Shown in pieces: positions 51,143 through 59,553 of a stretch of 64,000 nt of DNA; within the stretch, counting starts at the first letter, position 1; the number at the start of each line of letters is the position of its first letter. The notes under the pieces were generated by a model, which saw only the letters and a list, made by a program, of their open reading frames with translations, was not told where the DNA came from and searched no databases. The stretch comes from Tateyamaria sp947503385 (GTDB lineage Bacteria; Pseudomonadota; Alphaproteobacteria; Rhodobacterales; Rhodobacteraceae). The DNA is taken from positions 248,001 to 312,000 of the forward strand of contig NZ_JBNFZM010000001.1 in assembly GCF_051195235.1 (NCBI RefSeq), given 5' to 3'. The position numbers and the translations under genes are program-made.

Positions 51143-51799
51143 TTACGCGTTGGGAAGGATCACAATTTCGACCCGGCGGTTCTGTGCCTTGCCGTCGGGC
51201 GTGAGGTTGCTGGCGACCGGTTGGCTTTCGCCGCGACCAAAGGTCTGGATCCGGTTAAACGGCACGCCACGGTTCATCAGAACGTCCGCGACGGCATTCG
51301 CGCGCCGTTCGCTTAGCTGTTGGTTGAACGCCGCGTCCCCGTCGCTGTCAGTGTGACCAACGATCTGGATGGTGGAGTTCGGATAATCGCCGAGGCTGCC
51401 CGCCAGCACGCCAAGGTCCGATTGCAGGTCTGACCGTACCGCGAAACTGTTGACGGCAAACAGGATATCCTGCGGGAACGACACGATCAGCCGGTCGCCT
51501 GTGTTGGTGATTGTCACCCGGTCATTGCCCAGATCGCGGCGCAGTTCGGCCTCTTGCTGATCAAGGTTGTAACCGATCCCGGCGCCCACGGCGCCCCCAA
51601 GAGCCGCACCGATCACCGCACCGCGGCCCCGGTTGTCATCGCTGATGATCGCGCCCAGCACCGCACCGGTGCCCGCACCGATCAGTGCGCCTTGGTTTGC
51701 ATTCTTGTTTTCGGGGTTGCCCCCCAATGTGCCCGGGTCGGTACACGCGCCAAGCGCCAGAACTGCGCCGAGACCCAGTGAAAGATGAAGTTTTTGCAT
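51143..51799 (-). CDS. OmpA-family lipoprotein (YiaD-like)
   Basis: 218 residues. A lipoprotein signal with GAVLALGACTD (lipid Cys near residue 19) precedes a Gly-rich glycine-zipper stretch (about 35-75, GALIGAGTGAVLGAIISDDN, GAALGGAVGAGIGY) and an OmpA-like domain (about 100-215; QIVGHTDSDGDAAFNQQLSE, RRVEIVI). It should span or coat the outer membrane and bind peptidoglycan. The second ATG (51799) was chosen because AGGAT lies at proper distance; a first ATG is two codons upstream. Confidence 0.9.
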   Translation of the reverse strand: MQKLHLSLGLGAVLALGACTDPGTLGGNPENKNANQGALIGAGTGAVLGAIISDDNRGRGAVIGAALGGAVGAGIGYNLDQQEAELRRDLGNDRVTITNTGDRLIVSFPQDILFAVNSFAVRSDLQSDLGVLAGSLGDYPNSTIQIVGHTDSDGDAAFNQQLSERRANAVADVLMNRGVPFNRIQTFGRGESQPVASNLTPDGKAQNRRVEIVILPNA

Positions 51800-51939
51800 G
51801 GTCATATCCTACTGCCTTCGAAGCGGGGCCATGTTCGGGCACGTCCCCTGTTATCTAAGCTCAAGATAAGGGCGTATGGTTCCCTCCAACAGGGGGAATT
51901 TCGTATAAGCAGCATCCTGCCGAGCACTTTTGCGTCAAA

Positions 51940-52800
51940 TCAGGCCTCGGCGCGGGCTGATTCAAAGGCCAAAAGCGCGCGTTTCACCGGCAATCCCCAG
52001 TGGTAGCCGCCAAGCCCGCCGGACTTGCGCAGGGCACGGTGACACGGGATCAGCCAGCTGATCGGATTGCGGCCCACGGCGGTTCCCACGGCGCGCACCG
52101 CACGCGGATTGCCGATGCTGCCCGCAATCTCGGAATAGGTGGTGACGTGGCCCGAGGGCACGCGCAACAGCGCTTCCCACACCTTGATCTGGAACGGTGC
52201 CCCAATGAGGTAGAGCGGCGCTTCGCTCAACTCCGCCTCTTGCGCGCCAAAGGCGGCAAGCACCCAAGGACGCAGGCGCATCGGATCTTCGACAAACTTG
52301 GCCTTGGGCCAGCGGCGCAGGAGGTCCTGCATGGCCCAGTCTTCGCCCATTTCAGCGGCAAAGCCCAAACCGCAGATACCGCGTTCTGTCCCCATGACCA
52401 GTGCCAACCCAAACGGGCTGTCGAACCAGCCCCAGAAAATCGTGATGCCCGCGCCTCCCTTGGCGTAGTCACCGGGGCTCATCGCCTCCCAGCGCAGGAA
52501 AAGGTCGTGCAGGCGGCCTGTCCCGCTGAGACCGGTGGCGTGGGCCGCATCAAGCGTGGTGAACCGCTCTTCGAGCAGCGCCTTGGCATGACCGAGGGTC
52601 AGATATTGCTGATAGCGCTTGGGCGAGACGCCGACCCAGCGCGAAAAGATGCGCTGGAAGTGGGCCGGGCTCATGTCCATCTGGGCGGCAAGGCGATCCA
52701 GCGTCATCGTCTCGTCCGCACCATCGATCAGGTCGATGGCGCGGCGCATGACGTTGAAGTGATAACCGGATTCGGCGGCGGGTGATGCGATCTGTTCCAT
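51940..52800 (-). CDS. Ada-like protein: AraC DNA-binding domain fused to O6-alkylguanine transferase
   Basis: 286 residues. An AraC-type helix-turn-helix pair (about 15-100; LDRLAAQMDMSPAHFQRIFS) and the methyltransferase fold (about 110-285) with the acceptor Cys in PISWLIPCHRALRKSGGLGG. E. coli Ada has a further N-terminal domain with four Cys that accepts methyl from phosphotriesters; it is absent here. Repair of O6-methylguanine should work, but how the regulator half would be switched is unclear. ATG 52800 is preferred to TTG 52809. Confidence 0.9.
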   Translation of the reverse strand: MEQIASPAAESGYHFNVMRRAIDLIDGADETMTLDRLAAQMDMSPAHFQRIFSRWVGVSPKRYQQYLTLGHAKALLEERFTTLDAAHATGLSGTGRLHDLFLRWEAMSPGDYAKGGAGITIFWGWFDSPFGLALVMGTERGICGLGFAAEMGEDWAMQDLLRRWPKAKFVEDPMRLRPWVLAAFGAQEAELSEAPLYLIGAPFQIKVWEALLRVPSGHVTTYSEIAGSIGNPRAVRAVGTAVGRNPISWLIPCHRALRKSGGLGGYHWGLPVKRALLAFESARAEA

Positions 52801-52863
52801 GACGGCCAAGATAGTGACGCGCCGGTCCGCGCGCGACCCGTTTCCTGCGCCTCTGTCGCAGGC

Positions 52864-53523
52864 TCAGGCAGATTTGCGCGATGCCATTGCCGCGCGGGTG
52901 GCCAGAAACTGCATCGCTGCTTGGCGGCCCAGGATCGGAGCAGCGGGCTCCATCACATCCGCGCTCAGAGAGGCACGGACCGGATCATCCGGCTCAAGCT
53001 CAAGCGCAAGATCAGCGAGGAACAGGGACCCCATCCACGCCCCGTCCACCTCGATCATGTGATGCGACGGCAGCAGCAACGACACATAGCTGATCTCTTC
53101 GGCTGCTGGACGCAGGGCCGGGTCAACCTGATGCCCCACCACCGACGCAGGCACGAAAACGCCGTCGCCGCTGGGGTCGTTCAAGTTACGCCGGACGAAC
53201 AGCAATTGCGATGGTGAGACAAACATGTGCCGGTCGGGCGTGTCGTCATCCAGCGCACCGCGTTCGATCCGAACCGGCGCCAATTCGGGCAGATCACGGA
53301 TCGCTCCCATGGTCAGCCGCGACCGTTCAACCCACAACACCGGTTCGTAAGTGCCGGATTTGGTCAGCACCCGGTCGCCCTCACCAATCCATTCCAGCGG
53401 TGTCGGCCCGTCGTCGGTCATCACCCCCGCCAGAGGATCGAAACCGGCCAAAACCGCATGTTCTCGTTTGGAACGCTTGCCTGCATGACGTCTCGGACGA
53501 CGCCGACGTGCCAATTCATCCAT
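52864..53523 (-). CDS. Hint (hedgehog/intein) domain protein
   Basis: 219 residues. After a very basic N-terminus (ELARRRRPRRHAGKRSKRE), a Hint-like module (about 25-190) shows TPLEWIGEGDRVLTKSGTYE, RHMFVSPSQLLFVRRNL and LLLPSHHMIEVDGAWMGSLF, the pattern of Hint_2 domains common in Rhodobacteraceae. Usually Hint_2 proteins start the domain with Cys or end RTX proteins; no such Cys or repeat is visible here, so self-splicing is doubtful. ATG 53523 was chosen. Confidence 0.8.
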   Translation of the reverse strand: MDELARRRRPRRHAGKRSKREHAVLAGFDPLAGVMTDDGPTPLEWIGEGDRVLTKSGTYEPVLWVERSRLTMGAIRDLPELAPVRIERGALDDDTPDRHMFVSPSQLLFVRRNLNDPSGDGVFVPASVVGHQVDPALRPAAEEISYVSLLLPSHHMIEVDGAWMGSLFLADLALELEPDDPVRASLSADVMEPAAPILGRQAAMQFLATRAAMASRKSA

Positions 53524-53631
53524 GATACTCACACCTTTACAGGCCCCCGCCTGACACGGGCTTAGCGCCGGGTGCGTTAACAGCTGGCAAAAGCTGAACA
53601 CCACAATAGCTAGGATTTTATCACTTTCAGA

Positions 53632-53653
53632 CCCCGGCTTGCCCCAGCCGGGG
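53632..53653 (+). promoter_or_regulatory. leader hairpin upstream of nth
   Basis: CCCCGGCT and AGCCGGGG form an eight-pair stem with loop TGCCCC, then ATTTTA, 21 bp before the nth start. It resembles a small attenuator, but no upstream plus-strand gene needs ending here. Confidence 0.4.
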
Positions 53654-53674
53654 ATTTTACGCATACGGAGCGTC

Positions 53675-54319
53675 ATGGCAAAGCAACTGAATTACCATAC
53701 GATCCGCACGATCTTTGAGCGCTTTCAGGCCGCTGATCCGGCACCCGAGGGCGAGTTGGAGCATGTGAACGTCTACACGCTCGTCGTGGCGGTCGCCCTG
53801 TCAGCGCAGGCGACGGACGCCGGTGTGAACAAGGCGACGCGCGCCCTGTTCAAGGTTGCCGATACCCCGCAAAAGATGCTCGAACTTGGCATTGACGGGC
53901 TGACCGAGCATATCAAGACGATTGGCCTTTACCGACAAAAGGCCAAGAACGTGATGAAACTCAGCCAGATTCTTGTGGATGATTACGGCGGCGTCGTGCC
54001 CAACAGCCGCGCCGCGCTGCAATCGTTGCCCGGCGTGGGTCGCAAGACAGCCAATGTGGTGCTCAACATGTGGTGGCAGCACCCGGCGCAGGCCGTGGAC
54101 ACCCATATCTTTCGCGTGGGCAACCGCACTGGCATCGCACCGGGCAAGACGGTGGATGCCGTTGAGCGCGCGATCGAAGACAACATCCCGGCCGATTTCC
54201 AGTTGCACGCCCACCACTGGCTGATCCTGCACGGCCGCTATCACTGCAAGGCGCGCAAACCCATGTGCCCCACCTGCATCATCAAAGACATCTGCCCTTA
54301 CGAGGACAAAACCGAATGA
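53675..54319 (+). CDS. nth: endonuclease III
   Basis: 214 residues. Helix-hairpin-helix LPGVGRKTANVVLNMWW with the catalytic Lys, and VDTHIFRVGNRTG with the catalytic Asp. The 4Fe-4S cluster site is CKARKPMCPTCIIKDIC near the C-terminus. It removes oxidised pyrimidines and nicks the abasic site. ATG 53675 (MAKQLNYH) was used. Its stop overlaps the adenosine kinase ATG (ATGA). Confidence 0.96.
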   Translation: MAKQLNYHTIRTIFERFQAADPAPEGELEHVNVYTLVVAVALSAQATDAGVNKATRALFKVADTPQKMLELGIDGLTEHIKTIGLYRQKAKNVMKLSQILVDDYGGVVPNSRAALQSLPGVGRKTANVVLNMWWQHPAQAVDTHIFRVGNRTGIAPGKTVDAVERAIEDNIPADFQLHAHHWLILHGRYHCKARKPMCPTCIIKDICPYEDKTE

Positions 54320-55305
54320 CCCAATACAAACTGGTCGGCATCGGCAACGCCGTTGTGGACGTAATTTCCCATGCCGATGACAACTTTCTCGAGATGATGG
54401 GGATCGAAAAAGGTATCATGCAACTCATCGAACGCGAACGGGGCGAAGTGCTGTATGGGTCCATGGACGACCGGTTGCAGACGCCGGGTGGCGCCGTGGC
54501 CAACACCATCGCCGGTGTCGGCGCGCTTGGCCTGCCAACCGCCTTTATTGGCCGCGTACATGACGACGCACTGGGTCAGTTCTATGCCAAGTCCATGCAG
54601 GACAGCGGCACTGATTTCGTGAACGCGCCTGTGCCGGGTGGCGAGTTGCCCACATCGCGGTCGATGATCTTTGTCTCGCCCGATGGGGAGCGGTCGATGA
54701 ACACCTATCTGGGCATCTCGACCGAGCTGGGTCCTGATGACGTGCCAGATGCGGTCGCCTCCCAGTCCGAGATGATCTTTCTCGAGGGGTATTTGTTCGA
54801 CAAAGACAAGGGCAAGGACGCCTTCCGTCAGGCCGCGCGTCTGACCCGCGCGGGCGGTGGCAAATCCGGCATCGCCATTTCCGATCCCTTCTGCGTGGAC
54901 CGGCACCGGGCCGATTTCCTCGACATGATCGGCAACGAACTGGATTACGTGATCGGGAACGAGCACGAGATTGCATCGCTGTTCGAAACTGACGACCTCG
55001 AGGCCGCTCTGGCCAAGACCGCCGATATGATCCCGCTGGTGATCTGCACACGGTCTGGCGACGGTGTGACCATCATCGGGGGCGGCGATCGTCACGATAT
55101 CCCGGTGGAAACTGTTGTTCCGGTCGACGCAACCGGCGCGGGTGATCAGTTTGCCGCTGGCTTCCTTTATGGTCTCATTTCGGGTCGCGATCTGGCGACA
55201 TGCGGGCGCATGGGCAACCTGTGCGCAGCCGAAGTGATCAGCCATGTGGGCCCCCGCCCGCAAAAGAACATGCTCAACGTATTCCGGACCGAAGGGCTGA
55301 TCTGA
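54316..55305 (+). CDS. adenosine kinase (PfkB family)
   Basis: 329 residues of the ribokinase fold: YKLVGIGNAVVDVISHADDN, TPGGAVANTIAGVGALG, DPFCVDRHRADFLDMI and the catalytic DATGAGDQFAAGFLYGLISG. The anion hole and the base Asp lie in the last motif. It is probably adenosine kinase, phosphorylating adenosine to AMP; other nucleoside or sugar substrates are possible. Overlaps nth by 4 bp and the GNAT gene by 1 bp. Confidence 0.87.
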   Translation: MTQYKLVGIGNAVVDVISHADDNFLEMMGIEKGIMQLIERERGEVLYGSMDDRLQTPGGAVANTIAGVGALGLPTAFIGRVHDDALGQFYAKSMQDSGTDFVNAPVPGGELPTSRSMIFVSPDGERSMNTYLGISTELGPDDVPDAVASQSEMIFLEGYLFDKDKGKDAFRQAARLTRAGGGKSGIAISDPFCVDRHRADFLDMIGNELDYVIGNEHEIASLFETDDLEAALAKTADMIPLVICTRSGDGVTIIGGGDRHDIPVETVVPVDATGAGDQFAAGFLYGLISGRDLATCGRMGNLCAAEVISHVGPRPQKNMLNVFRTEGLI

Positions 55306-55901
55306 TGCTGGCGGACGGATTCCACGAGATCCCGCGCGGCAAGGTGGCAATGGTTGTCACCACGCTTGAGATGCGGACCAAGATGGACATCCGTCCCGTC
55401 ACGCCCCCTGCCGGATGGGAACTGGTGCGGCACACCGCACCAGCGGTGAAATGGTATCGCGACCTGTTTCGCGCAGTGGGACAGGATTGGCTGTGGTACG
55501 GGCGCTCGATCATCTCTGACGCGACATTGTCCGAGATCATCCACGATCCCAAAGTTCACATCTACACATTGCAAAAAGATGGTGTGGATGGCGGCTTGCT
55601 CGAGCTGGACTTTCGTGAAGCAGGCCAGTGCGAACTGGCCTATTTCGGCCTTGCACCCGCGCTGATCGGATCGGGTGCGGGGCGATTTCTGATGAACAAT
55701 GCAATCGAACTGGCGTGGGCACAGGCCATTACGCGGTTTCACCTGCACACCTGCACGATCGACAGCCCGCAGGCGCTGCCGTTTTACCGTCGGTCAGGTT
55801 TTGTCCCGGTGTCACAAAAGTTCGAACTGGCCGATGATCCGCGCATCGCCCACGGCTATGACCGTGGCCTCGCGCCCCATATTCCCATCTTTGACCCTTA
55901 G
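55305..55901 (+). CDS. GNAT-family acetyltransferase
   Basis: 198 residues: CELAYFGLAPALIGSGAGRF is the acetyl-CoA pyrophosphate loop (motif A; Q/RxxGxG/A form), and SPQALPFYRRSGFVPVSQKF is the typical C-terminal motif B. The first 35 residues form an extension. Overlapping start with the kinase stop (TGATG) places it in the nth operon. Its substrate is unknown. The stop interlocks with the convergent methyltransferase gene in TTAG. Confidence 0.88.
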   Translation: MLADGFHEIPRGKVAMVVTTLEMRTKMDIRPVTPPAGWELVRHTAPAVKWYRDLFRAVGQDWLWYGRSIISDATLSEIIHDPKVHIYTLQKDGVDGGLLELDFREAGQCELAYFGLAPALIGSGAGRFLMNNAIELAWAQAITRFHLHTCTIDSPQALPFYRRSGFVPVSQKFELADDPRIAHGYDRGLAPHIPIFDP

Positions 55902-57097
55902 GCGGTCAGCAACCGGGAATAGTGCATCATGCCGGAGGCGCACAGCGCCGCCTCCACCCGTGCCCACACCGCGCCGAAGGCGAGCGCATCCAGACCGGCA
56001 CCGGCGCGGATATCCGCAAGGTTGCGCCGCCCATCGATGCCAGCAATCAGCGCTGCCGCCTGTTTGGGCACGGCAAACTCAAACCCTTCCCCGGCGGTAT
56101 CAATAATGATCTGGCCGGTCCGGGCCACGTGTTGCGCCACCACGTCTGACCGCGCGCCACGCAGGTGCGGCACCGCATCAGGTTTGCCCGTGGGCGGCGG
56201 GATCACCTGCCCCTTGGGCCGGGCATAGACAACATGCGTTTTGAATGTGCCCCTCAGATCCTCGGCCAATTGCATCTGCGCGACACCTGCGGGCAGATCC
56301 ATATCCCCGGTGAGGGGCGACGGGTCGTAGAGCATCGGCTCCGGCGTGCCCGCATAGTCCAGACCCGCGGCGTCCAGCGCATCGGTCAGCTCGGTGATGG
56401 TAAAGGGCCGGTCGGTACTGTGCAGCAGCAGATCGTAAAACCCCGCATCCCCCTTTTCGTGGTCCACCACCCGTGTATTGCGCTTGAACGGGTGGCCCGC
56501 CGGGAGCCGGTCATAGATGGCCCGCGCTTTCTTTAGTCGCTCGCGTGGTTTCAAGCCAGCCAGCGCGGAGCCAAAGGCCGCCTGCAGAGGATAGACACCC
56601 GACCGGCCATGCGGCGCATAGACCATCAGACCCATGCCCCCGTCCGGCTTCAAAGCTCCGGCCAGCGCGTTGAAACCCGCCTGCGGATCGTCGAGGTGAT
56701 GCAGAACCCCGCAACAGTCGATATAGTCAAACGGGCCGTGATCGCCCGCATCGAGCAGGCTGCCGGTGACAAAGGTGATGCCCTTTAGCTTGCGTATCTT
56801 GGCCCGCTTTTCCGCGATGCGCCGCGACGCTTCCGACAGATCAAGATAGGTGATCTCATAGGGTCGGCCTGCATCTGTCAGCATCTGCGCCAGTTGAATC
56901 AACGCATCCCCGGTCCCGCCACCGGCGACCAGCGCCCGCAAGGGCTGCGACCAGTCGCGCGCACCGCCCCACAGCCAGTGATCCATCTCTACGGGCAGTG
57001 AGGGCGAGCCGGTGATCAGCCGCTTGCGCTCGTCCTTGGGATCGCGTTCAGGATAGGGGTAGGCCTCGTATTGGGCCTGCACATCCGATCTGCTCAT
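55898..57097 (-). CDS. SAM-dependent methyltransferase
   Basis: 399 residues. The N-terminal SDVQAQYEAYPYPERDPKDE pattern and ALVAGGGTGDALIQLAQML (SAM site), then DYIDCCGVLHHLDDPQAGFN, identify a class I methyltransferase of the type fused to a C-terminal part (about 290-395) with no clear domain. Such PYP-motif proteins are of unknown substrate. It is divergent from the thioesterase gene by 101 bp. Confidence 0.85.
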   Translation of the reverse strand: MSRSDVQAQYEAYPYPERDPKDERKRLITGSPSLPVEMDHWLWGGARDWSQPLRALVAGGGTGDALIQLAQMLTDAGRPYEITYLDLSEASRRIAEKRAKIRKLKGITFVTGSLLDAGDHGPFDYIDCCGVLHHLDDPQAGFNALAGALKPDGGMGLMVYAPHGRSGVYPLQAAFGSALAGLKPRERLKKARAIYDRLPAGHPFKRNTRVVDHEKGDAGFYDLLLHSTDRPFTITELTDALDAAGLDYAGTPEPMLYDPSPLTGDMDLPAGVAQMQLAEDLRGTFKTHVVYARPKGQVIPPPTGKPDAVPHLRGARSDVVAQHVARTGQIIIDTAGEGFEFAVPKQAAALIAGIDGRRNLADIRAGAGLDALAFGAVWARVEAALCASGMMHYSRLLTA

Positions 57098-57198
57098 GCC
57101 TTGTCCCCTTGGTGCTGCGGCGCGACCCTATCAGCCCGGCGGATGGTTGCAATCAGGGGTCCGCTGTTTCTAGGGTCAGCGTCAAAGGAGACCGCCAC

Positions 57199-57675
57199 AT
57201 GACCAGCCCCTTTCGTTCGACCGTGATGCGGGTGCGCCCGGAATGGATCGACTACAATGGCCACCTCAACATGGCCTATTACAGCGTGTTGTTCGATCAG
57301 GGCGCGGACCAGATTTTCGAGAAAATGGGGTTTGGTCCGGACTATCAGACACGCACAGGCCACACGACCTATTCAGCGGAGTTCCACATCTCTTACGTGC
57401 GCGAGTTGCACGTGGATGCGCCGGTGACCGTGACTTTCCAGATGATCGACTGCGACGAAAAGCGGTTCCATTCGTATCAGGAGCTTTGGCACGAGGATGG
57501 CTGGCTGGCCGCCACGGGCGAGACGATGACGCTGCACGTGGACCAGTCGGGGCCTCGTGTGGCACCGATGCCTGCCGATATCTATGCGCAGGTTACAGCC
57601 TTGCGGGACGCGCACGCGGATCTGCCACGCCCGGACCGCGTAGGCGCCAGCATCGGGATACGACGACAGCGGTGA
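57199..57675 (+). CDS. 4HBT-fold acyl-CoA thioesterase
   Basis: 158 residues, single hot-dog domain: RPEWIDYNGHLNMAYYSVLF holds the active Asp. FHISYVRELHVDAPVTVTFQ follows the fold. It is close in pattern to betainyl-CoA and other small-acyl-CoA thioesterases; the substrate is unproven. AAAGGAG lies about ten bases before ATG 57199. It has no carnitine genes nearby to support a betaine role. Confidence 0.87.
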   Translation: MTSPFRSTVMRVRPEWIDYNGHLNMAYYSVLFDQGADQIFEKMGFGPDYQTRTGHTTYSAEFHISYVRELHVDAPVTVTFQMIDCDEKRFHSYQELWHEDGWLAATGETMTLHVDQSGPRVAPMPADIYAQVTALRDAHADLPRPDRVGASIGIRRQR

Positions 57676-57736
57676 GGCAGGCTTTCCCTCGGTCCCTGCC
57701 CGCGCTATACGGCCCGCCAGACGAGGGGACCGCATC

Positions 57737-58255
57737 ATGGCAGGTTGGGAATACAAGGTCGTGCCAGCGCCGACAAAAGGGCGCAAAGGCAAAGGTGTCA
57801 AAGGCGCAGAAGGTCGGTTCGCCTTTGCGCTGGAGACGTTGATGAACGAGATGGGTGCCGAAGGCTGGGAATTTCAGCGGGCAGAGACGCTGCCCTCCAT
57901 CGAGCGGTCAGGCCTGACAAGCACCACGACGGAATGGCGCAACATGATGGTGTTCCGCCGCGCGGTGAGCGCCCCCATGGATGATTTCGAGCCCGAGTTG
58001 CTGGCCGCCCCCGACCCGGTGCCATTGGCCGCAGTGCCCGCTGCCGCAGTGACGGCTGCGTCGCTTGGTGAGACTGATGGGGACGCCGCGACGATCCCGC
58101 CTGCGCCGCAGGCAAAAGACGCGGCCTTTGAGCCGGGCGAAGGCGCGACCCAGATGCTGACCGACAATGGCGTCGAGGAAACCTCGGACGTGGCGGGAAT
58201 GACCGCCTCGCTCAAGGAACTGGCCGCGCAGCGCAGCGGGCCGGACAACGCCTAG
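57737..58255 (+). CDS. DUF4177-type protein with a disordered tail
   Basis: 172 residues. The first 75 form a small alpha/beta domain (AGWEYKVVPAP, ALETLMNEMGAEGWEFQRAE, TEWRNMMVFRRAV) like DUF4177. The rest is Ala/Pro/Asp-rich and probably disordered. The function is unknown. It ends in CTAG shared with the convergent HlyD gene. Confidence 0.8.
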   Translation: MAGWEYKVVPAPTKGRKGKGVKGAEGRFAFALETLMNEMGAEGWEFQRAETLPSIERSGLTSTTTEWRNMMVFRRAVSAPMDDFEPELLAAPDPVPLAAVPAAAVTAASLGETDGDAATIPPAPQAKDAAFEPGEGATQMLTDNGVEETSDVAGMTASLKELAAQRSGPDNA

Positions 58256-59553
58256 TTTTCGCGGAACGCCCGGTTGAAATAGTCCATCATCGGCTTGACC
58301 AGATAGGTCAGCGGTGACCGGTCATCGGTGCGAATGAACGCCTCCACCGGCATACCGGGGATCAGCACCTGCCCATCTGGCAGTTTTTCCTGCTCGCCGG
58401 GGTTCAGGACAATCTCAGCCCGGTAATAGCTGGCACCCAATGCTTCGTCCTCGAACGCGTCCGCCGACACCAGCGCGACCTGCCCCACCAGTTCAGGCGT
58501 CGTACGCTGATCGAGCGCAGAAAAGCGCAGGTTCACCGCCTGCCCGGTCACGATCTGGTCGATATGGATCGGATCGACCCGTGCGGCAATCACCAGCGGG
58601 CGGTCCTGCGGGATCAGGAACAGCACCGGATCCGCCGGTACGATAACCGACCGCAGGGTCTGCACCCGCATGTTGTAGACGATGCCAGACACCGGGGCGC
58701 GCAACTCCATCCGGTCAATGTCGGTCAACAGGCCTTGCCGCTGCTCGACCAGTTCAAGTTCGCGCGCGCGCAGGTCGCGCAGTTGCGTGATCGCTTCTTC
58801 GCGCCGGTCGCTGTCCAGACGCAGCACTTCGATCTGAACCTCGGTGATGCGCTGTTCGGCCTGCGCCTTGTTTGCGGCCAACTCCCCCAATTGCCCGTCA
58901 AGCGACGCGGCCTGCCGTTGCAGGGACAAGACGCCGGAGGCTTGTGCCAATCCCCGATCCAACAGGCTTTGCTGCGCGGTCAGTTCTTCTTCGATTAGGG
59001 CCAATTGGCGCGCAAACGATTCCTCTTGCGCCTCGATCCCGACGATCTGGTTGCGGGTCTGTGCGCTGCGCTCGGCCAGCTGTTCGCGGGTGCTGTCTGC
59101 GGATTCGCGGCGGGCTTCGAACAGGTTTTGCTGACCGCGCAGCAGTTCCTCCACCTCTTCGCGATCCTTGGATATGGCGATGAGTTCTGGGTCAAACGTG
59201 ATCTCGTCCCGATCATCCCGCTCCGCTTCGAGCCGCCCGCGCCGGGCCATCAACTCGTAAAGCTGACTTTCGACAATCGCGAGGCTGGTGCGCAGCTGTG
59301 CGACATCCAGTTGCAGCAGGAGGTCGCCCGCCTCGACCGTATCGCCTTCCTTGACGCCGATTTCGACCACGACGCCCCCCTGTGGGTGCTGTACGACTTG
59401 ACGGTTCTGATCTACCTCGATCCGACCCGGCGCGATGATCGCGCCTGCGATTTGCGTTTGCGTGGCCCACACGCCGAACCCGCCCACAAGGGTGGCAAGC
59501 CCCAGAAATCCCACGACGACCGGTACGCGGGCAGACCAATTGCGTTCGCTCAT
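58252..59553 (-). CDS. type I secretion membrane fusion protein (HlyD/PrtE type)
   Basis: 433 residues: short cytoplasmic tail, one membrane helix (about 10-30, VVVGFLGLATLVGGFGVWAT), a lipoyl half (IIAPGRIEVDQNRQVVQHPQ, VEAGDLLLQL), a long coiled coil (about 90-280) and a second lipoyl/beta-barrel part (ELRAPVSGIVYNMRVQTLRS, PGMPVEAFIRTDDRSPLTYL). It links the ABC exporter to an outer-membrane TolC. Its ATG overlaps the ABC gene's stop (59550-59553). No TolC or substrate gene adjoins it. Confidence 0.93.
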   Translation of the reverse strand: MSERNWSARVPVVVGFLGLATLVGGFGVWATQTQIAGAIIAPGRIEVDQNRQVVQHPQGGVVVEIGVKEGDTVEAGDLLLQLDVAQLRTSLAIVESQLYELMARRGRLEAERDDRDEITFDPELIAISKDREEVEELLRGQQNLFEARRESADSTREQLAERSAQTRNQIVGIEAQEESFARQLALIEEELTAQQSLLDRGLAQASGVLSLQRQAASLDGQLGELAANKAQAEQRITEVQIEVLRLDSDRREEAITQLRDLRARELELVEQRQGLLTDIDRMELRAPVSGIVYNMRVQTLRSVIVPADPVLFLIPQDRPLVIAARVDPIHIDQIVTGQAVNLRFSALDQRTTPELVGQVALVSADAFEDEALGASYYRAEIVLNPGEQEKLPDGQVLIPGMPVEAFIRTDDRSPLTYLVKPMMDYFNRAFREN

